Shown: positions 1-9,053 of the stretch, one piece after another
How positions within the stretch are numbered: the first letter of the stretch is position 1
How the letters are laid out: every line of letters starts with the position of its first letter
Source of the DNA: G965218495 sp965218495
GTDB taxonomy: Bacteria > Bacteroidota > Rhodothermia > Rhodothermales > Bin80
Direction of reading: 5' to 3'
Length of the DNA: 64,000 nucleotides
NCBI GenBank assembly: GCA_965218495.1
Contig: OZ244626.1
Location: 2,976,001-3,040,000, forward strand
Notes under the pieces: generated by a model
Databases searched by the model: none
Seen by the model: only the letters and a program-made list of their open reading frames with translations
Told to the model about the DNA's origin: nothing
Program-made: the position numbers and the translations under genes

Positions 1-2076
1 TTTGTCACTTTTGCCGACGGACGAGGTGTTGGCATAGTCCCAATCGGTGCATATTGGCCGATTTACAGGTATTACTCATAGGATATATGCCCGTTATTTG
101 TGTCTAAAGCCAATGTAGTGCTATTTTAGTGTTATTCATCAATACTTCACACAAGCATCGCCCCCATCCGCTATATTGGGCGCAGGCCAATACGAATACG
201 CCGTGTACATCCGCAGGAGAGTCTACAAGCTTAAAAACGAAACGCAACGCACCGGATACGGACTGCTCGAATGCCGACGTGTCAATGGCCAGCCCAATCA
301 AAAAACCATCCTGAACCTTGGCCAGGATTTTGACATTGCCGAAGCCGACTGGCCCACCGTAACCAAGCGGGTTGAGCTGGCGCTGCACGGACAGCGCGCC
401 CTACCGCTGGAAGATGAGAAGATCGAACGCGCCGTGGACGAGATCGTGCGCCGGCTGCGTGAGAAGGACTACGATGTGGACGCCGGACGCGATGACCGCG
501 ATGCCATCATTACCGACGCAGTGCATCATCCGGATACACGCACGGTCGGCGGCGAGCGCGTATGCCTGCAAGCCTTGGAGCAACTCGGCTTCGCGGCGCT
601 GCTACGCGCGCTGGGCATGCGAGAAGATGCTATTCGCATGGCCCTGGTTCTGGTGGTTGGGCGCATGTTGTCGCCCGGAAGTGAGGCGCATACGTACCAG
701 TGGATGATGAAGGCCTCCGCCATTTTGGAGCTGGTGCAGCTGGAGGCCCCGTGCGCAAGTACGCTGTACCGCGTAGGCGATCGGCTGTATGCGCTGCGCG
801 AAGCGCTTATGGACGGACTCTATGGCAATGCGCAGCGGCTGTTGGGCTTTGGTGAGACGCTCATCTTGTATGATCTGACCAACACATTCTACACGGGTCG
901 CAAGAAAGGCGCGCTCCTGGCGTATGGACGAAGCAAGGAAAAGCGATCGGATTGTCCGTTGGTGACGTTGGCCTTAATGCTGGACGCGTCCGGCTTTGTG
1001 CGTGGCGCAGCCGTCCTTGCTGGCAATGCCAGCGAACCAAAGACGCTTCAACAGGCCATGGAGAGGCTCAATGGCGCTCGTGCGACCGTCATCATGGACG
1101 CGGGCATAGCCACGCGCGCCAATGTGGCGTACTTGCGGTCGAAGGGACTGGATTGGATCTGTGTGCAGCGCACGCAGGCGCCGCCACCCCCTGAACGCCC
1201 GCCGGAGGAGTGCTGGAATACACAAAGCGGGGTCTCCATCAAAGCTTGGCGCCTGGAGCAGCAAGAGGGAACGCTGCAAGTCTACCTGCATAGCGAGGCA
1301 CGCAAGGCCACCGGTGATCGCATACTGAACACCAGGCGGGCAAAGTTCGAGGCTGCGCTGAAGACCCTGCACGAGGGACTCTCCAAGCCCCGCTGCGTCA
1401 AGGAATACGACAAGGTGCAACGCAGACTCGGTCGCGAGCTCGAAAGGCATAAGCGCGTCTCGTACCAGTACAAGATCGATGTCTTGCGCAAAAAGGACAG
1501 TACGCACGCGAAGGCGGTCACCTTTACGCACCTGTCTGCGTTTGAGCAGCAGACGCAAGCATCGGGCGGCTACATCCTGCATACCAGCCACACGGACTGG
1601 TCTGCCTCGCAAATCGCACGCACATACTGGAAGCTTGCAGACATCGAGCGCACGTTTCGTTCGCTGAAGTCCGAGTTGGGCATGCGTCCCCTATACCACA
1701 GCAAGGATGAGCGCATCCGGACACACATCTTCCTCTCGGTACTGGCCTATCAGGCGGTGCAACTCATTCGCACGAAGCTGAAGCAGTATGACCTCCACAG
1801 CAGCTGGACCACGCTGCAGTTTGAGCTGAACCGGTGGCACCGGATCACGACCGTATTGCCAACAGACCGGCGCTCCTGCATCCTGTTGAAGAAGGATGCA
1901 GACCAAGGTCCGCTCCAGCGCCAGATCGCCATGATTATGGGCCTCAAGCCTCACAACTACACCTACAAGGCGCACACAAAACGACCCTGAAATGGTAGTG
2001 CTATAGAAAAAGACAGTTTTCGTAAGTGACTGTCTGAAGGGTACTTACTGGCTCTTGGAAAAAATAAAGTGACAAA
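1..2076 (+). mobile_element. IS1634-family insertion sequence, copy A
   Basis: The element is bounded by an 11-bp perfect terminal inverted repeat, TTTGTCACTTT at 1-11 and its complement at 2066-2076. A 10-bp direct repeat, GTAGTGCTAT, lies inside both ends (115-124 and 1995-2004). It carries one transposase gene. On its right it abuts the middle of a response-regulator gene, so it has truncated that gene. The left flank is outside the window, so the target duplication cannot be checked. Confidence 0.85.
203..1990 (+). CDS. IS1634-family DDE transposase
   Basis: This 595-residue transposase catalyses cut-and-paste movement of the surrounding element. The GTG at 203 is chosen because the family begins with a YIRRRVYKLKN-type motif immediately after the start; an open frame extends to 176 but adds nothing family-like. 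DDE residues can be placed at D224 (LYDLTNTFYTG), D299 (TVIMDAGIA) and E482 in DIERTFRSLKSELGMRP, the C-terminal YREK-like region of the IS4 superfamily. The frame is intact and both inverted repeats are present, so the element may be active. Length is usual for the family. Confidence 0.9.
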   Translation: MYIRRRVYKLKNETQRTGYGLLECRRVNGQPNQKTILNLGQDFDIAEADWPTVTKRVELALHGQRALPLEDEKIERAVDEIVRRLREKDYDVDAGRDDRDAIITDAVHHPDTRTVGGERVCLQALEQLGFAALLRALGMREDAIRMALVLVVGRMLSPGSEAHTYQWMMKASAILELVQLEAPCASTLYRVGDRLYALREALMDGLYGNAQRLLGFGETLILYDLTNTFYTGRKKGALLAYGRSKEKRSDCPLVTLALMLDASGFVRGAAVLAGNASEPKTLQQAMERLNGARATVIMDAGIATRANVAYLRSKGLDWICVQRTQAPPPPERPPEECWNTQSGVSIKAWRLEQQEGTLQVYLHSEARKATGDRILNTRRAKFEAALKTLHEGLSKPRCVKEYDKVQRRLGRELERHKRVSYQYKIDVLRKKDSTHAKAVTFTHLSAFEQQTQASGGYILHTSHTDWSASQIARTYWKLADIERTFRSLKSELGMRPLYHSKDERIRTHIFLSVLAYQAVQLIRTKLKQYDLHSSWTTLQFELNRWHRITTVLPTDRRSCILLKKDADQGPLQRQIAMIMGLKPHNYTYKAHTKRP

Positions 2077-2690
2077 GTTCCGTCAAGAACGACGGGTATG
2101 ATGTCACCGTCTGTTACGACGGCCAGGAGGCGTATGAACGCCTGCTGGACCCCACCCCGCCCTCCGTGGCCGTGGTGGGCACGGATCTGCCTCGCGTGTC
2201 CGGTTCAGAGATCGCGCGCCGAACAAGGGCGCAGGGTCTCGACCTCGCCATCGTCCTGGTGCACCCCGCCCCTGGAAACAACGGACTGCAGCCCGCGCCA
2301 AGCGGTGCCATCAGCAAGCCGCTCCGCAGCGAGAAGCTGCTCGCCATGGTGGAGGAGGTGCGCCGCGCGCACAGGCACGAGCCGACAAAAGCGAGGCGCA
2401 TCCGGCTGGGGGCCAAGTTGATCGACTTCCGCACCCGCACAGCCACCGGCGGGGACGTCGCACCCATCCGGCTGTCAGCCCATGAGAGCGGACTGCTGCA
2501 GTATCTCGCCCATTGTCACGGCCGCACGGTGCCGCTTGAGGAGATCAAGGCCAACCTCGAAATACCAGAAAGCATCACGCGCTTTCTCTTCGAGCTGCGG
2601 TGGAAGCTCGGCAACAACGGCATGTCTCCCCACCTGCGCCCCGTAGGGCGCACAGCGTGCCGACTGGTGGATTTCGAGGTGCTGGCGTAA
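2077..2690 (+). pseudogene. Response-regulator-like protein, 5' end removed by IS1634
   Basis: The frame is open straight out of the insertion element and reads as the second half of a receiver domain (NDGYDVTVCYDGQEAYERLL, then VAVVGTDLPRVSG as the phospho-acceptor region and a GAISKPL lysine motif). It is followed by a winged-helix-like output domain around LSAHESGLLQYLAH. The N-terminal acidic pair of the receiver is missing and no native start remains; a GTG at 2166 could only yield a fragment. It was probably a DNA-binding two-component regulator. The AAA ATPase downstream is on the same strand. Confidence 0.6.
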
Positions 2691-3001
2691 AAGCCCCGCT
2701 TTGCCCTCCCGTGTCCGCCCTGTGCGGGCTGGTATGGGGAAGAATCGCCGCAAGCCGGGTAATACCCGGCGGCATTCCAGGCCAAAGGCACGAAGCCTGG
2801 CTGGCACTCGAGAAAAAGTATCCCGGCAGGATCGTGCGGAATCTGGAGCACATGGACACCATTCTGAAGGCGAAGCCCGACTACATCAAAAAAAACGCCG
2901 GCCCGGGCACAAGCCGACAAGCGGCGCAGCGGGCACCTGCAAGAGCCCTTGAGCGGCGCGCAGTGCGTGACCTGAAGGGCCGTCAGCCCTACCTTACCAC
3001 G
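2691..3001 (+). other. Spacer between regulator fragment and ATPase
   Basis: The frame of the downstream ATPase stays open back to 2600, and part of it (LEHMDTILKAKPDYIKKNAG, about 2840-2900) looks like plausible protein. A start at the ATG at 2852 therefore cannot be excluded. No RNA gene or repeat is visible. Confidence 0.3.
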
Positions 3002-4243
3002 ATGAAAAGTGAAATCACGACAGGCGCCAAAGCGGCGCCCTCCCCTCGCAGTGGCAAGCCGGAGCTGGTGCCGCCACCCCGCCTGGTCCCCATAACCTTC
3101 TCTGACCGCGGGCGAGCTACCTTCTTTCACGGGCGGGAGCGTGACCTGCGCGCCTTCCACGAGCTGCGAACGGGCGCGCTACGATCAAACGGCGGCACCG
3201 TCTTTCTCATTCAGGGCGCCCCCGGCGCCGGCAAGTCTGCCCTGCTTCACCAGTGCGCGCGGCGCACTGCACAGGACGGGTGGCGCGTAGCCAAGATAAC
3301 GCATGACGCGCTGTATGACCCTGATGCGCTGGCGGGGTGCTTGGGTGTGCCTTATGCTACGAAGACCACAGCGCGGTGGAGGGCAGCACTATCCTCTGTC
3401 GCGGCGATATGTCCGCGCGCGACCGGCAAGAGGTCCACCGCGTATGCCGCCAGGGCGCTGGGCAACGTCCTGAAGCAGGCCGCCGCGCCCCACGGCCTCC
3501 TCCTGGTGCTCGATGAGGTGCAGATTCTCCGAAAGCTTCTTCCCTGGCACCACGCGCCTGCCATAGCCACAATCCTGGACCGCATACACAACGGCAGCAT
3601 AGGCGCCCCTGTGATCCTGCTGGCCGGTGGACTGGGGGTATCCAGCGCCGTCTTCGGCGACTTTGGCGTGAATCGCTTCACGCAAGGCTGCCTGCGCCTT
3701 CTGGGCCGGCTCTCCCGGGAGGCCGAGCGGGCCATTATCCGCGACTGGCTGGTCAAGGCCGGCGGCGCGCACGGCGATCCGGACCATCTCACGCGCTGGA
3801 TGGACACGATCGCGGCAGAGTGCCACGGATGGGCGCAGCACATACATATCTACGCAACGCAGGCGGCAAGGTGGCTGGTTGACGGCGGCGGTCTGCTCAC
3901 GGAGCAGCTGCCGGCTGAGGTCTTGGCCGAGGGCCGTGAAGGCCGCGTGGAATACTACGACGGCAGGGTCGGGGACCTAGACCGCGCAGACAGAGTGGCG
4001 ATGGCGAAGCTGCTTCGGCAGAAGGGGCCGAATGCCCCCTTTACGAAGTCGGAACTGATCGCGGCCTTCCAGCGTGGAGGGGCAGCGCAGAGCGCCGCAG
4101 CGGTATTTCAGCTTGCCTTGCACAAGGGCGTTGTGGCCGAGAGACCGGACGGCCGCTTTGAGAGTCCGATCCCGTCCATGCACGCCTGGATGGTAAAGGA
4201 ATACGCTGACCCGCCGGGCACCGTCTATGGACTGGCGGTGTAG
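3002..4243 (+). CDS. AAA/ORC-like ATP-binding protein
   Basis: This 413-residue cytoplasmic P-loop ATPase has Walker A GAPGAGKS at about residues 72-79 and Walker B LLLVLDEVQ around D171-E172. A preceding FFHGRERDLRAFHE motif is typical of AAA_16/ORC-type ATPases that start with a short helical cap. The C-terminal part looks like a winged helix and ends in a conserved-looking PIPSMHAWMVKEY segment. The ATG at 3002 places the AAA domain at the normal distance from the N-terminus; ATG 2852 is an alternative. The specific role is not recognisable; such genes occur on mobile islands near restriction or toxin genes. The frame is intact. Confidence 0.65.
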   Translation: MKSEITTGAKAAPSPRSGKPELVPPPRLVPITFSDRGRATFFHGRERDLRAFHELRTGALRSNGGTVFLIQGAPGAGKSALLHQCARRTAQDGWRVAKITHDALYDPDALAGCLGVPYATKTTARWRAALSSVAAICPRATGKRSTAYAARALGNVLKQAAAPHGLLLVLDEVQILRKLLPWHHAPAIATILDRIHNGSIGAPVILLAGGLGVSSAVFGDFGVNRFTQGCLRLLGRLSREAERAIIRDWLVKAGGAHGDPDHLTRWMDTIAAECHGWAQHIHIYATQAARWLVDGGGLLTEQLPAEVLAEGREGRVEYYDGRVGDLDRADRVAMAKLLRQKGPNAPFTKSELIAAFQRGGAAQSAAAVFQLALHKGVVAERPDGRFESPIPSMHAWMVKEYADPPGTVYGLAV

Positions 4244-5346
4244 CCGTGCTGATGGCACCGTAGCAGACGGAGTTTCCGATCGCTTTCCTGCTCAAGGAAG
4301 GCTGCGCAGCGCCAAAAGGGTGTGCCACCGTCGATGAGGAACTGGCAGGAATGGACACGATCCCTCTATCGAAACAACAACAAACAGGGCGGGTGGGTGG
4401 GTTGTTTTTGCATTTGTTTGTTGTTGTTTATAATTATCGAAAGTTAACTCTTGCGCCTGAAAGGCGCCATAACCAGCGCGAAAGCCTGTCCGATCACGCC
4501 CCACCCGATAGTCGGAATCCTCACCTCCGCACGCCCATCCCTCCAGCGGCGGCTGCCCGCAAGCCTGACGGGCTTGTAACGCTAGACGGCGTTGTGAAGA
4601 TGCACGGTGAGTACAAGACGCCGGACAGGCTCAAGACCGCTCTCCAGACCGAATAGGCGGCGCGGGGCCCGTGAGCTGGCAGATATCCGGGGTTGTCTTG
4701 CCTCTGGTAATTGGTATTATCTGGGGAAAGGACGGATCACCGTTAGCCCCATGTCATACTCTCACCTCCGTGTCCCTTCGTGACACACGAAGCCTGCATC
4801 CGCACGAATGCAAATGGGCTCCTGCGGACACCGAGCACGGATACGATCCAGCTTCCAAGACGGTATGTCTTGAAGTGGAGTTGCCTAGCGACGACAGGGC
4901 CAAGCTGCTTAAGCTTATGGCCCGTAGCCGTCGTTCCTTTGGCGAACCCTGGTGTTGTTACGAAGCGTCCTCGTGTTGACGCCTATGGGTTGTGCCCCGC
5001 CTCTCAACGTGTTTCGTACGCAACCTGCAAGGCCGTTGGCAGGATCACGGAAGTGCTCGTCACTCCAGCGCCGACTCGTTTCTGCTAAGAATCAAATGCG
5101 CGGCCGAGGCATTTGATCTTCTCTGGAAGACACCAGTGTCTACCCACGCCTCATCCTGTGGATGTATTCTGGTATACGGCAGTAAGTCGCCTGTGTCGCG
5201 CCTCACTGGATTTTGCGCACGACGGCCGACAGGACGAGAAGGTGCGGTAACACGAGCGCCTGCGGGTTGCGGAATGTGAAGAACCAGTCTGTAACTACTG
5301 TGGCGACAATAAAATCCTTGTCCATCATGCGCTAAACACTACTGGA
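4244..5346. other. Long region without a supportable gene
   Basis: Only short open frames without recognisable motifs occur here. A perfect inverted repeat lies at 4372-4429. Composition and the absence of continuous frames suggest degraded sequence or an old deletion scar. Confidence 0.5.
4372..4429. repeat. Perfect 15-bp inverted repeat with G-rich loop
   Basis: AAACAACAACAAACA at 4372-4386 is the exact complement of 4415-4429, separated by 28 bases rich in GGGT. It lies about 130 bp beyond the ATPase stop codon. It could act as a transcription terminator, but no T-run follows the stem on the plus strand, so a mobile-element relic is an alternative. Confidence 0.5.
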
Positions 5347-6117
5347 ATGGAGACTGCATTGCCGAAACAAGCAAGGGACTTCGACTTTGGGCAGATTAGC
5401 TTCGATTCCGACACAATGCAAGTCTTGTCGCTTTCTAGCAAAGCGGCGGAATTCGTGTTTCCCTTAACACAGGCCCCGGTCAACTTCTCGGTACTGAGAA
5501 GGGATGGATTGCTTTCGTACCGATGGGGTGTCAAAGTCAATAAGAAAGGGGACGCATATGTCTATTGTCGCGACATCAAAAACGCGGAAAAAGTCAGCCT
5601 TCACGCATCAGGAAGGCAGCACATATACATGCCGAAGGCTCCGAATGGGAAGGATGGTTTTGGCAGTCGGTTTGGTAACATTTGGAGGGAACCCGATTTT
5701 GACTCGGAAGCCATCGCGAGCTTCAGCCTCGTGTTTCCGCCTTGGGGTGTGGGTACTGGTCCACACTTCGTGAAGCATTCCAAGGATGAGCTGCTGATCA
5801 TCGGCCATATAGAGATGGTCGTGGTTGTTGCCTTTTTCATCGTGGATGCTGGCAAGACGATGCGGGGCCGCATGCCTCATTTCGTGCTTGGCCAGCTACC
5901 CATGGAACCAGGAAGAACCCTACATGTCATCGCGTGGAGGGAACCACAGGGTAACTTGATTGAGATGGTTCGAACAGCACTCTCGCAAATTCCTCTGGCG
6001 ACAGCGAATGGAAAAGCCGGCGCAGGCGAGTACACAGTTCGGTTGCAGGGTTTCCGGAGGCCTAACTCCGCCTACATGCTAACGGTGCCAGTACGCTTCG
6101 CTCCACCGTCAGACTAA
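5347..6117 (+). CDS. Conserved hypothetical protein
   Basis: This is a 256-residue protein with no signal peptide and no clear membrane segment; the hydrophobic run EMVVVVAFFIV lies inside the fold. The centre contains a well-formed stretch, LSYRWGVKVNKKGDAYVYCR followed by VSLHASGRQHIY, which has the look of a conserved small domain but which I cannot name. The ATG at 5347 is the longest start; ATG 5416 is possible, and the homologous core may begin near residue 55. It stands alone between featureless DNA and a tRNA fragment. No function is proposed. Confidence 0.6.
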   Translation: METALPKQARDFDFGQISFDSDTMQVLSLSSKAAEFVFPLTQAPVNFSVLRRDGLLSYRWGVKVNKKGDAYVYCRDIKNAEKVSLHASGRQHIYMPKAPNGKDGFGSRFGNIWREPDFDSEAIASFSLVFPPWGVGTGPHFVKHSKDELLIIGHIEMVVVVAFFIVDAGKTMRGRMPHFVLGQLPMEPGRTLHVIAWREPQGNLIEMVRTALSQIPLATANGKAGAGEYTVRLQGFRRPNSAYMLTVPVRFAPPSD

Positions 6118-6148
6118 GAGAAGGACATTCTGGGAGCGTCCACATCAG

Positions 6149-6173
6149 GTGGGTTCAAATCCCACGCGCCCGG
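6149..6173 (+). other. tRNA 3'-end fragment (T-arm and acceptor strand)
   Basis: GTGGG-TTCAAAT-CCCAC forms a perfect 5-bp T-stem with a canonical TTCAAAT loop, followed by seven bases GCGCCCG in the acceptor position. No matching 5' acceptor strand (CGGGCGC), D-arm or anticodon arm is found in the 75 bases upstream. It is therefore a fragment, as left at attachment sites of integrative elements that recombine at tRNA 3' ends. Confidence 0.5.
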
Positions 6174-6778
6174 ACAGGGAGACCACCATATCCGAGGTAG
6201 GGTAAGCGTGCGGTCAACCCCCCGCAAGTGCACAGCGGTCGCTACTATGACGACTTGCTTCGGTACGAGTGGATGAAATCGCTCGGAATGGGTGGACGAT
6301 TTGCGGTATGCATACGGTGGTGTAGGCACAGGCGGCGCCCCGTCTGTTACAGTCGCTATTTTCCTCTGAACGAAATCATGCCAGGGCGACCGCCATGACT
6401 ATGCAGTCGGTACGTAAGATCGTTCAGCATTTGCTCGCGAAGCCGGTATAGAGACTTCGAGCTTCGGAACTCTTTGCGGGACAAAGAGACTGGGAAACTA
6501 GCGTTGACATGTAAAAGGCGACTCCTTCCGCCTCGTTCGAATGACGGGCTCTCCCATAACGATTCAGGGGGTGTTTTACTCCTGCGATGTGTCCTGGGCA
6601 AATCGAGACCGAGACAGCACGGTAAAGATCCGGGATTTCGTTGGGCGTAGTCGCAGGCCGCTTGAACCTGCACTAATACCCAGCAAAGTTTGTCATCGTT
6701 CGGATCATAGTCCTTGCAGCGGAACTGTTTTAGTGCTGCCTCTTCCCTGCTCAAGCCAAATTCCTCATTGAAATGTTT

Positions 6779-8184
6779 GGCTCTTCCCCTAATTTGATGG
6801 GTACAGTGTTGTATTCAATGGGAAACGATATGAGATGATGCGGATTCATTGCCGTTTCTGGCTTGTTTCAAGGCCATCATCACGATGGTACACACGTTCA
6901 CCAACCCCATCAACGATATGTCGCAACTAAAGAAAGACATCGGTTGCCTCTTGGGCGTCCAGGCTCCCTGGAAGGTTTCCGAGGTGACGTTTGCGCATGA
7001 GGCGCAAGAAGTCCGGATTCATGTAGCTTGCGAGGACGGCCATCAGCTGTCTTGTCCGGAGTGCGGCTCGGCGTCTCCGGGCTACGATCACCGTCGCCGG
7101 CAATGGCGACACCTGGACCTGTGCGAGTATCGCACCATGGTGGTTGCGGAGCTTCCCCGCGTGGAATGTCCGGAGCATGGAGTGCGCAACGTGTCGGTTC
7201 CGTGGGCGGAACCTATGTCACGGTTCACTGCAGGGTTTGAGACGCTGGTGATTGATTGGCTGCAGGAGGCGAGTGTATCGGCGGTGTCCCGTCTGATGGG
7301 GGTGAGCTGGAATGCGATAGACGGGATCATGCAGCGCGCGGTGCAACGCGGCCTTGCGCGGAGGAAGGAACGGAATGTTGCCCATATTGGCGTGGATGAG
7401 ACCTCTTTTCGCAAGCGCCATGCGTATGTCACCATTGTTTCGGATGCAAAGGCGGGTACGGTGCTGCATGTGGGCGAAGACCGTAAGAAAGAAACACTTA
7501 CGCGTTGGTATGCTGGGCTCACTTTGGAGCAACTGGAGGGCATCGAGAGTGTCAGCATGGACATGTGGCCGGCCTACATCAACGCCACGCTGGAGCATGT
7601 GCCAGAGGCGCAACGGAAGGTGGCCTTTGACAAATTCCACGTAGTGAAATGTCTGGGAGTTGCCGTGGACAAGGTTCGGCGCCAAGAGCACCGGGCGTTG
7701 ATGAAGGAAGGCCTGGAAGACCTCAAGGGAACCAAGTATGATTGGTTGACTCACCCGGCCAACATGTCTGCTAAGCAGAAGGCGCGCTTCCAGCAGTTGC
7801 GTACCAGCACGTTGAAGACGGCCCGCGCGTGGGCTATCAAGGAAATGGCCCTGCAGTTGTGGCACTATGTCCACCGCACATGGGCGCGCAAGGGTTGGGA
7901 GCGATGGTTGTCGTGGGCCATGCGGTGCCGGCTGGAACCGGTGAAAGCAGCCGCCAGAACCATCAAAACACACCTGTGGGGTATCCTCAATGCGATCATC
8001 CTGAAGGTGAGCAATGGCCCTGCGGAAGGCATCAACAGCCGGATCAAAACAATCAAAGTGCGCAGTAGGGGCTTCCGCAACAAACGGCGGTTTGCTAACG
8101 CCATTTACTTTCACCTCGGAGGCCTAGATCTATACCCCGAAAGCGTCCGCAGGTGAGTTTACCCACTAAAAAAGGGGTAGAGCC
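6779..8184 (+). mobile_element. ISL3-family insertion sequence, copy A
   Basis: This 1,406-bp element has GGCTCTTCCCC at the left end and its near-complement GGGGTAGAGCC at the right end. It is flanked by a perfect 8-bp target duplication, AAATGTTT (6771-6778 and 8185-8192), as expected for ISL3. It sits inside the receiver-domain gene. A second copy of identical length lies at 52832-54237. Confidence 0.92.
6885..8156 (+). CDS. ISL3-family transposase, copy A
   Basis: This 423-residue transposase has an N-terminal zinc-ribbon (CPECGSASPGYDHRRR), a helix-turn-helix region near SVSAVSRLMGVSW, and DDE residues D171 (IGVDETSFRKRH), D226 (VSMDMWPAYI) and E381 (GPAEGINSRIK). ATG 6885 is chosen to match the start shared with the second copy (VHTFTNPINDMSQL); the frame is open to 6849. 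The frame is intact, and copy B differs at only a few residues, implying recent movement. Confidence 0.92.
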   Translation: MVHTFTNPINDMSQLKKDIGCLLGVQAPWKVSEVTFAHEAQEVRIHVACEDGHQLSCPECGSASPGYDHRRRQWRHLDLCEYRTMVVAELPRVECPEHGVRNVSVPWAEPMSRFTAGFETLVIDWLQEASVSAVSRLMGVSWNAIDGIMQRAVQRGLARRKERNVAHIGVDETSFRKRHAYVTIVSDAKAGTVLHVGEDRKKETLTRWYAGLTLEQLEGIESVSMDMWPAYINATLEHVPEAQRKVAFDKFHVVKCLGVAVDKVRRQEHRALMKEGLEDLKGTKYDWLTHPANMSAKQKARFQQLRTSTLKTARAWAIKEMALQLWHYVHRTWARKGWERWLSWAMRCRLEPVKAAARTIKTHLWGILNAIILKVSNGPAEGINSRIKTIKVRSRGFRNKRRFANAIYFHLGGLDLYPESVRR

Positions 8185-9053
8185 AAATGTTTATCGAGCC
8201 TCTCGGGCAGCGTGATGACTGCGCCACGCTCACATCCTTTCGTGCTGCCAAGTTGTGCTATGTGAGCCATGTCGTTCAATCTGGCTGCTTGCTCTGCCGT
8301 CATCTTTTGGCGATCGTTAACATTGATAGCTCTTTGCCAGAGAGCATTTTGACTATCGTGGGAGCGCAAATTCGCCACGTGGTCTGCCAGGATCGGGAAC
8401 AGCGCTTCGTTTACCGCACGAAAAGGGTCGTCAGCCACGTTGGGCCCGCCAACAGCCGCGACCCCCAGCCTTGCGAGAATTCTCCCGAGCTCTGCTGATC
8501 GGCTATTCACATCTCCCGCCGCCAAATTTAGTAGTGATGAGACTGTGTCACCGGTGGCGCCAAGCACGCGCCTCTCCCAATCGACCAAAGCGCCCAATTG
8601 AGGCAGCGTTTCGATAATGTCCGAAATCTTCTTTACCAGCGCATCTGGATTCCTGACATCGCCATTGTCAAGGAAGTCGGATTTCGCTAATGGACGAACG
8701 GCGAACGGCTTTGTAACGCCTTCGAGACGTTCGTCAAGATGCTTTCGAAGACCTGGAGCTTCTTCCGGGGAGCTTGTCCACAGCAGGATGATATATGGGC
8801 CGGCGGGTCTGATCGTTCCTTCCAGCAGTCCCCCCAGCGTGCTGAAGTGATCTTTCCTTACTGAGGCCCCCCCCGCCCACCAGATGCAGGTCGGCGAAAT
8901 TAATCCGAACATCCGGACAAGCCTTAATGCCCGCTGTATCTCCAGAGAAATGTATCGGAAGACAGGCAACGCCGGACTTGTTCAGACTCTCCACCAGCCC
9001 ATCCATATGGGGCCGCTCGTCGTCAATGACTATGATTCTCGGGGAAGTCAGCA

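Noticed and set aside
4671..5279. Small open frames of about 95-102 codons
   Set aside because: They overlap one another in different frames, have no start signals and no recognisable motif.
6100..6175. Complete tRNA gene
   Set aside because: Only the T-arm and 3' acceptor strand are present; no 5' acceptor, D-arm or anticodon arm can be folded.
7218..8114. 298-residue minus-strand frame inside ISL3, repeated at 53271
   Set aside because: It is the antisense shadow of the transposase in both copies.
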